From: Bacilli bacterium
GTDB lineage: Bacteria > Bacillota_I > Bacilli_A > RF39 > UBA660
Length of the DNA stretch: 53,658 nt
Assembly: GCA_016295795.1 (NCBI GenBank)
Contig: JAEDKN010000007.1
Coordinates: 1 to 53,658 of the forward strand
Direction: 5' to 3'
Below are positions 48,860 to 53,658 of this stretch, one piece after another. The notes below the pieces were generated by a model that ran no database searches, was not told the origin of the DNA, and saw only the letters and a list, made by a program, of their open reading frames with translations. Numbering within the stretch: the stretch's first letter is position 1; each line of letters opens with the position of its first letter. The position numbers were made by a program, and so were the translations under genes.

Positions 48860-49646
48860 TTCTATCACCCCTCTCATTAGAATGTGAAATATTGTTTAAT
48901 AATGAATCTACTTCACTTTCAGAATATAATTCATTCGGAATATTATTCAGTTTTTCAAAATTTGATTCTAATGCAGTTTTAAAATAGCCATATTTATTAT
49001 TTATTTTGTTTCCTTCTTCATCAACAAAGTTTCTATCAACTACTCTTGGAACTATATAATGAATTGCTCCAAACAATTCCATATAACTTTTTCCATTTGC
49101 TAAATATTCATTAAACAATTTATCAAAAAGAAATAACACATAATGATTATCATTATCTACATATTTTTTCTTTACTAAATCCTCAGTTAAAGGATTATGT
49201 TTTATTTCTTTGTTAGATGTTTTATCATATTTATCATTTATATCTTTTAATTTATTATTACTTAATTCCTGCTGATTTTCGGTTATCCGATTATCGGAAG
49301 ACCGATTTTCGGGTATCGGTGAATTATTGTCTAAATTCCTTTCTAACGATGGTTTTCTATGAACTTTATATTTATACTTGAAAAGTCCTTTTGAATCTCT
49401 ATTAAGCTCTACATCTATGTACCCAGCCTCTTTTAATTCATTTATTGCTGTGCGAACAGCACATTTGCCTTCTTTGCAAATTGCAACAAGCCCTCCAAAT
49501 GAATAATCCCATTCTGGCGGTAAAGTAAAGAAAACATACATCAATCCTTTTGCTCTAAGAGATAGATCCATATTTCTACCTATTGGCGATGGTGCAATAA
49601 AATATCCTTCTTCTAAGTCAATTTCAAATTCTTTTTCTTTTCCCAT
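48852..49646 (-). CDS. HTH replication-initiator-like protein of the element
   Basis: A 264-residue protein: an N-terminal winged HTH (LSLRAKGLMYVFFTLPPEWD, GGLVAICKEGKCAVRTAINE), a charged variable middle and a C-terminal helical domain (LFDKLFNEYLANGKSYMELF, NNKYGYFKTALESNFEKLNN). This layout occurs in replication-initiator or helix-turn-helix/DUF6017-type proteins at the head of clostridial elements. It is the first gene of the leftward transcript, followed by parA and parB with overlaps. A role in autonomous replication of the excised circle is likely but not proven. Confidence 0.75.
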   Translation of the reverse strand: MGKEKEFEIDLEEGYFIAPSPIGRNMDLSLRAKGLMYVFFTLPPEWDYSFGGLVAICKEGKCAVRTAINELKEAGYIDVELNRDSKGLFKYKYKVHRKPSLERNLDNNSPIPENRSSDNRITENQQELSNNKLKDINDKYDKTSNKEIKHNPLTEDLVKKKYVDNDNHYVLFLFDKLFNEYLANGKSYMELFGAIHYIVPRVVDRNFVDEEGNKINNKYGYFKTALESNFEKLNNIPNELYSESEVDSLLNNISHSNERGDRSE

Positions 49647-49675
49647 TCTCTACTTCCTTTCACTAATTAGTCATC

Positions 49676-49717
49676 AAAAAAAGACCAATTTATTTAATGT
49701 AAAATCAGTCTTTTTTT
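49676..49717 (-). terminator. Terminator between the right-end promoter and the first element gene
   Basis: A 10-bp stem AAAAAAAGAC/GTCTTTTTTT with additional inner pairs. On the minus strand it is followed by T's and lies about 15 bases before the SD AAAGGAAG region. Confidence 0.85.
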
Positions 49718-49730
49718 ATATTCACACAAA

Positions 49731-49760
49731 ATACTAAACTGGTATGCGGAAACATGTCAA
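49731..49760 (-). promoter_or_regulatory. Possible promoter spanning the right att-like site
   Basis: On the minus strand TTGACA (49760-49755), an 18-base spacer and TAGTAT (49736-49731). The att-like sequence forms the spacer and part of the -35. It would read into the leftward operon. Confidence 0.45.
49742..49755. other. Right att-like site of the element
   Basis: GTATGCGGAAACAT, matching the left site at 15746-15759 in 13 of 14 bases. On the minus strand it would read DMFPHTS, like the RlmCD C-terminal motif, although it lies outside that gene. Confidence 0.6.
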
Positions 49761-49845
49761 ACACACTCTACCCTATAATAAAACCTAACCTACCGACATG
49801 TGTTTTGGCAAAAAACGGTGTTATCAAGCTTATTTTTCAAAATCA

Positions 49846-49870
49846 CAAAACCCTTATTTTATAAGGCTTT
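49846..49870 (-). terminator. Terminator of rlmCD
   Basis: On the minus strand CCTTAT/ATAAGG hairpin within AAAAG...GTTTT, just past the stop at 49874. It shows that the 3' end of rlmCD is intact before the element begins. Confidence 0.75.
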
Positions 49871-49873
49871 TAG

Positions 49874-51085
49874 CTAGTTCTTTCTGCATAGCAAACACAC
49901 ACACTCAACGTGATGAGTATTAGGAAACATATCTACTGGGGTTAATTCTAAAGATTTATACTCACTGCCTAACAAATTTAAATCTCTTACAAGAGTCATT
50001 GGATCACATGAAACATAAATAATTTCTTTTGGTCTTATTCTTAAAATATTATCTATTGTTTTATTATCCAACCCGCTTCTTGGAGGATCAACCACTATTA
50101 AATCTGCATCATTAAATTTATCAATATTATCCTCTACTCTTCCACATATAAAGTCAATATTTTTGATATTATTTATTTCTTTATTTTTATTCGCAGCTAC
50201 AATTGCATCAGGTATGATTTCTATACCTATAACCTTTTTAGAAACATCTGATAAAATTATACCAATCGTACCTGTCCCACAATATAAATCTAAAATTTTG
50301 TTATACTTTTTACCGTAAGTAAGTCTTTTAACTTCGTTATAAAGATTAATAGTATTAAATAAATTAACTTGAAAAAACGAATTTGGATAAATCAAAAACT
50401 CAAAGCCTCCTATTGACTCTTTTATATATCCTCTTTTTAAAACTTTGTCATTTAAAGAAAGACTATCGGCGAAAGAAAAATAATTAGCTACATCATCCTC
50501 ATTTACAACACCTTTAAAATTAATCATAAGTTCTTTTAGAGAACTAGTTCTAATAACAACACTTTTTAAATCATTATCATAATTGGATAAAAAAAATCTT
50601 ATCTTCTTTATAGCTTTATTAATTTCATTGTCAGCTAAAGTACAGCTTTCTATTTCAACTATATTATTACTTTCTTTTTTATAAAAACCTAATTTATTAT
50701 TACAAATATGCAAAGTTATTTTGTTTCTATATTCTTTATCTTTATTATATAAAATATTATTTATATCAACTTTTCCTTTTAAATATTTATTTACTATATT
50801 TCTTATCTTATCTTCTTTATATGCAAGTTGTTCATAATATTTTAAATTACAAATATCGCAGCCTCCGCAAATAGATGAATAAGTACAAAATTCCCTTCTA
50901 AGAGGTGATGACTCAATAAATGAATCCACTTTTCCAATTATATAGTTTTTCTTTTCGCTTTTTTTAGAAACTTTAATTATATCCATAGGTAATACATTTT
51001 CTACAAAAGTCGTTTTATTATTAATCTTTACTATTCCTCTTCCTAAATGATCTAATTTTTCAATTTTAAAAATATTACTATTCAT
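49874..51085 (-). CDS. rlmCD: 23S rRNA (uracil-C5)-methyltransferase RlmCD/RumA type
   Basis: A 403-residue SAM-dependent RNA methyltransferase. A TRAM-like domain at residues 1-55, then an Fe-S cluster motif with Cys67, Cys73, Cys76 and Cys79 (FCTYSSICGGCDICN), the SAM site (KILDLYCGTGTIGI), DLIVVDPPRSGL, the catalytic Cys in IIYVSCDPMTLVRDL, and the C-terminal VDMFPNTHHVECV. It modifies 23S rRNA (U747/U1939 in known members). SD AGGAG. Its 3' end carries an att-like match to the element (49917-49930), consistent with rumA/rlmCD as the integration target; the reading frame remains complete. Confidence 0.93.
   Translation of the reverse strand: MNSNIFKIEKLDHLGRGIVKINNKTTFVENVLPMDIIKVSKKSEKKNYIIGKVDSFIESSPLRREFCTYSSICGGCDICNLKYYEQLAYKEDKIRNIVNKYLKGKVDINNILYNKDKEYRNKITLHICNNKLGFYKKESNNIVEIESCTLADNEINKAIKKIRFFLSNYDNDLKSVVIRTSSLKELMINFKGVVNEDDVANYFSFADSLSLNDKVLKRGYIKESIGGFEFLIYPNSFFQVNLFNTINLYNEVKRLTYGKKYNKILDLYCGTGTIGIILSDVSKKVIGIEIIPDAIVAANKNKEINNIKNIDFICGRVEDNIDKFNDADLIVVDPPRSGLDNKTIDNILRIRPKEIIYVSCDPMTLVRDLNLLGSEYKSLELTPVDMFPNTHHVECVCLLCRKN
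49917..49930. other. att-like sequence inside rlmCD
   Basis: GTATTAGGAAACAT, encoding part of DMFPNT on the minus strand. It matches the flanking sites at 15746 and 49742 in 12 of 14 bases each. Confidence 0.5.
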
Positions 51086-51132
51086 AATAAATCTCCTAAC
51101 TTTATTCTATCACAAACAAAACCATTTCAAAA

Positions 51133-51161
51133 GAATAATTACCTTACAATAGTTCAAAATA
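51133..51161 (+). promoter_or_regulatory. Possible sigma-G-type promoter of the ger operon
   Basis: GAATA (51133-51137), a 17-base spacer and CAAAATA (51155-51161) resemble the sigma-G consensus (-35 GNATR, -10 CATNNTA). Forespore expression is known for ger operons. Confidence 0.4.
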
Positions 51162-51178
51162 TTAGTAATGGTGATTAT

Positions 51179-52603
51179 ATGAATTCTATAATAAAAAAAA
51201 TAAAAGAAGAAACTCAAAAAAGCGCTGATATTGTAATAAGAGATATATTAATAAATAATGAGAAGATATATTTAGTATTTAGTGAAGTTCTATCTGATGG
51301 AGAATACATAAATGATTTCATATTAAAAAAACTTACTGTTATAAATACAAATAACTCTCTATTTACATATATTTATAACAACTTACCTTCAAATAGTATT
51401 AAAGAAATCAAAGAAAATGAAATTCTTAAAAATATTTTTCAAGGTTTTTGTATATTAATAATAGAAGATCGTTATATAGCAGTAGAAGCAAAATCCGTAT
51501 TAGATAGAGGAATATCACAAACAGAAACAGAAGTGTCATTAATTGGCCCAAAAGATGCCTTTACCGAGAATTTCAATAAAAATTTAGGACTAATAAGAAA
51601 AAGATTAAGAACTGAAAATCTAATAGTCAACTTATTCATGTTGGGAAAAGAAAGCAATACAAAAGTTGGTCTTTGTTTTATGAAAACAATTGCTGATAAT
51701 AAATTGGTAAACAAAGTAAAAGAAAAATTAGAAAAAATAAATATAGATGGAATTATAGACACTGGATACATAAGGGAAATATTATTAGACAAAGAAAGCA
51801 TATTTCCTACGGTAAATATAACAGAAAGACCTGATACTGTTGCGCAAGCATTATTAGAAGGAAAAGTTGTAGTAATAGTAGATAATACTCCATACGCAAT
51901 GATCATCCCAACATTCTTTATAGATTTTTTTCATACACCAGATGATTACTATCAAAAATCATTTAATATAACTTTTATTAGAATAATTAGACTTTTAGCA
52001 TTTATAATTGCTATTTTTTTGCCAGCTTATTACATTAGTGTTACTACTCATAATCCAGAATCTATACCAATTAATTTATTGATAAATTTTTCATCCCAAC
52101 GTTTAGGTGTACCATTCCCTGGTTTTATAGAAGCCTTCTTAATGATAATTTGTTTTGAAATATTAAGAGAAAGCGATGCTAGAATACCTTCTAAAGTTGG
52201 AACTTCAGTATCAATTCTAGGTGGTTTAGTAATAGGAGAAGCTGCGGTTAGTGCTGGAATTGTCTCCCCTATTATGATTATAGTAATCGCAATAAGCATG
52301 ATAAGTGGATTATTATTTACTTCAAATTCATTAATATATTCAATAAGATACTTTAGAATAATACTTCTTATTTTATCTGCATTTTTTGGACTATTTGGGC
52401 TATTTATTGGAATGATGATATTAATAACTAAATTATGTAGTATTGATTCTTTCGGATATCCATATACAGCTCCAATCGCACCCATTATAAAAACAGAACT
52501 AAGAGATTCGATAATAAAAACAAGAGGTGGAGAAAAAAGACTTCGTAATCCTATGTTAGCATCTAAAAATATTGTTAGGGGGAAGAACTATGAACAAGAT
52601 TAA
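51179..52603 (+). CDS. gerA: Spore germination protein GerA family (A subunit)
   Basis: A 474-residue GerAA-type subunit of a nutrient germinant receptor in the spore inner membrane. A large N-terminal cytoplasmic domain (to about residue 255; SQTETEVSLIGPKDAFTENF, then RKRLRTENL) is followed by membrane helices (LLAFIIAIFLPAYYISVTTH, GGLVIGEAAVSAGIVSPIMI, IILLILSAFFGLFGLFIGMM) and a short cytoplasmic tail. The sequence IRKRLRT, TVAQALLEGKVVVIVD and GEAAV...P are family signatures. SD modest (GGTGAT). First gene of gerA-gerC-gerB. Confidence 0.95.
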   Translation: MNSIIKKIKEETQKSADIVIRDILINNEKIYLVFSEVLSDGEYINDFILKKLTVINTNNSLFTYIYNNLPSNSIKEIKENEILKNIFQGFCILIIEDRYIAVEAKSVLDRGISQTETEVSLIGPKDAFTENFNKNLGLIRKRLRTENLIVNLFMLGKESNTKVGLCFMKTIADNKLVNKVKEKLEKINIDGIIDTGYIREILLDKESIFPTVNITERPDTVAQALLEGKVVVIVDNTPYAMIIPTFFIDFFHTPDDYYQKSFNITFIRIIRLLAFIIAIFLPAYYISVTTHNPESIPINLLINFSSQRLGVPFPGFIEAFLMIICFEILRESDARIPSKVGTSVSILGGLVIGEAAVSAGIVSPIMIIVIAISMISGLLFTSNSLIYSIRYFRIILLILSAFFGLFGLFIGMMILITKLCSIDSFGYPYTAPIAPIIKTELRDSIIKTRGGEKRLRNPMLASKNIVRGKNYEQD

Positions 52604-53549
52604 ATATATTATTATTGTATTAATCCTAACTATTACAACCGGATGTTTAAATTATATAGAATTAAACGATATAGGAATAATAAATACAATAGGAATAGAT
52701 AAAAAAGAAGAAAAATACATAATAGACATAAATATGCTTACCCCAACTATCAACAATTCAGAAGAAAATACAACTTATGAAGTAATCGCAAATACTTTAG
52801 AAGAGGCATTTGATAAACTCTACTTATTAACTTCCAAAAATATAAACTTGTCACACTTGGAACTTATCTTATTAAGTAAAAACTTAAACTCAAATGACTA
52901 CGATAATATTACAAAATTCTTTTTAAATAGAGATGATTCTAGAAATACTTTTCCTATAATAATAGTAGAAAATTATAAGAGTGAAAATATATTTAAGCAT
53001 ACTGCAAACGAGATAAATTCATTAATAGAAACAAACTCGAAAGATGATGGAATAGTGTCAAAGAAAACTTTTGATGAATTATCAGAAGATATTATAAATA
53101 TAAATATAAGTTATGTACCAACTATAAAAATAGATGAAAACATAGAAATATTAGGTTATAGAAGTATATATAGTGAGAATAAACTCTTATCAATAAGGGA
53201 AAGCATAAGCTATAATTTTTTAACAAATAGAATAAGTAAATGCAATCTAGTAGATGAAAACTTAAATATAAAAATAGATCAATCTATAACTACTATATCA
53301 ATAAACGAAAATAAAATAAAAATTACAATAAATAGTACGTTAACTAATTATACAGATAGATCAGATATAACAGATTTTTACAACAAAACGCTTAAGACAT
53401 ATCTAGAAGAGTTTATTGAAAACAATGATTTAGAATACTTTCGTGATTTAATAAAAAAATATAATTATAACTACTATAAAAATCATAAAGATGAAAATAT
53501 AAAATTTAAAGTTATTGTAGAAAGTAAGTTAAATAAGGAGGTTTCATAA
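52590..53549 (+). CDS. gerC: Spore germination lipoprotein GerC family
   Basis: A 319-residue Ger(x)C-type lipoprotein. The signal peptide and lipobox (ILTITTGCLN) predict diacylglyceryl attachment at Cys near residue 20. YIELNDIGIINTIGIDKKEE matches the family start. I chose the ATG at 52590, which has TTAGGGGGAAG upstream; the frame is open from 52572. It overlaps gerA by 14 bases. The protein is somewhat shorter than the usual 350-400 residues. Its stop overlaps the next start (TAATG). Confidence 0.9.
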   Translation: MNKIKYIIIVLILTITTGCLNYIELNDIGIINTIGIDKKEEKYIIDINMLTPTINNSEENTTYEVIANTLEEAFDKLYLLTSKNINLSHLELILLSKNLNSNDYDNITKFFLNRDDSRNTFPIIIVENYKSENIFKHTANEINSLIETNSKDDGIVSKKTFDELSEDIININISYVPTIKIDENIEILGYRSIYSENKLLSIRESISYNFLTNRISKCNLVDENLNIKIDQSITTISINENKIKITINSTLTNYTDRSDITDFYNKTLKTYLEEFIENNDLEYFRDLIKKYNYNYYKNHKDENIKFKVIVESKLNKEVS

Positions 53550-53658
53550 TGAATTATAAAAAGATAACTCCACTAGAAATTGGAATATTATCTACTTTTC
53601 TTTATAAAGCTTTTGTATTAATAAATGGGTTTAACATATTAATAAATATAAATCAAAG
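53549..53658 (+). CDS. gerB: Spore germination permease-like subunit GerB (partial, 5' end)
   Basis: The first 36 codons are visible: MNYKKITPLEIGILSTFLYK, then AFVLINGFNILININQ. The opening (short hydrophilic stretch, then a first membrane helix) and the position after gerC fit the GerAB/Spore_permease subunit. SD AAGGAGG. The window ends inside the gene. Confidence 0.75.
   Translation, partial: MNYKKITPLEIGILSTFLYKAFVLINGFNILININQ

Larger units (their letters stand above)
15753..49750. mobile_element. Integrative and conjugative element of about 34 kb
   Basis: The segment between the two att-like sites holds a complete conjugation set: relaxase, MobC, coupling protein, VirB4, VirB6, PrgI, a Maff2-like protein and a cell-wall hydrolase. 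It also holds replication/partition genes, SSB, surface adhesion genes, RHS toxin cargo, XRE regulators and a large serine recombinase at the left edge. Both flanks are chromosomal. All conjugation genes lie on the minus strand and none is visibly broken, so the element may be functional. The exact crossover bases cannot be fixed from one sequence. Confidence 0.88.

Noticed and set aside
48026..49646. Free plasmid rather than an integrated element
   Set aside because: ParA/ParB and an initiator-like gene are present, but the block is bounded by att-like sites and flanked on both sides by chromosomal genes, with a serine recombinase at the edge.
1..53658. Alternative genetic code (TGA read as Trp)
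   Set aside because: Several intact genes with full-length family matches (such as the recombinase and yvyE) end at TGA, and Trp is encoded by TGG.

Overview
The window is a low-GC (visibly AT-rich), standard-code bacterial segment. Several genes end in TGA, so this is not a code-4 mollicute. The core genes (uvrC-mutL, lexA, xerC, tcdA, rlmCD, a gerA-type germination operon) and the strong SD sequences and TTGACA/TATAAT promoters point to an endospore-forming member of the Bacillota, probably an uncultured gut lineage of Bacilli or Clostridia. Species cannot be told from the sequence.

Region 1 (1-15.7 kb) is chromosomal. From the left it holds a transglutaminase-like protein, an unknown gene, mutL and uvrC (all minus strand), a small protein with a sigma-region-4-like end, a YigZ/YvyE protein, an oversized SecA2-like ATPase, xerC, an unknown gene, lexA, tcdA, a probable 6S RNA beside tcdA, and a divergent sigma-70 factor. 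Palindromes of the form AAAC-N4-GTTT overlap the -35 elements of both lexA and xerC and look like the local LexA box. An ORF6N gene next to an att-like site closes the region.

Region 2 (about 15.75-49.75 kb) is an integrative and conjugative element, nearly all on the minus strand and therefore read from right to left: replication/partition (HTH initiator-like, ParA, ParB), a surface module (membrane protein, thioester/SpaA adhesin, sortase), SSB and small accessory proteins, relaxosome (PcfM-like, MobC, MOBP relaxase, PcfB), type IV secretion (VirD4, Maff2-like, VirB6, PrgI, VirB4, C39-like hydrolase), then cargo: a phage tail-collar-type protein, a 2025-residue RHS/YD-repeat polymorphic toxin and two candidate membrane immunity genes. 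A regulatory segment follows (two XRE regulators, a secreted protein, an ECF-like sigma factor, a structured RNA-like element), then several tiny genes and the large serine recombinase. Copies of the octamer GGAAACAT inside a longer shared motif lie at both ends and in the 3' end of rlmCD, matching rumA/rlmCD as a known target of serine-recombinase elements. A Schlafen/AlbA-type gene and a tRNA-like sequence interrupt the VirB6-PrgI gap.

The most striking feature of the element is that many of its gene blocks are preceded by a strong intrinsic terminator in the direction of transcription, often ending just before the SD sequence. That architecture makes sense if conjugation genes are expressed only by polymerase made termination-resistant, that is, by processive antitermination.

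Region 3 (49.87-53.66 kb) is chromosomal again: rlmCD on the minus strand, then a gerA-gerC-gerB germination-receptor operon on the plus strand, cut by the window end.
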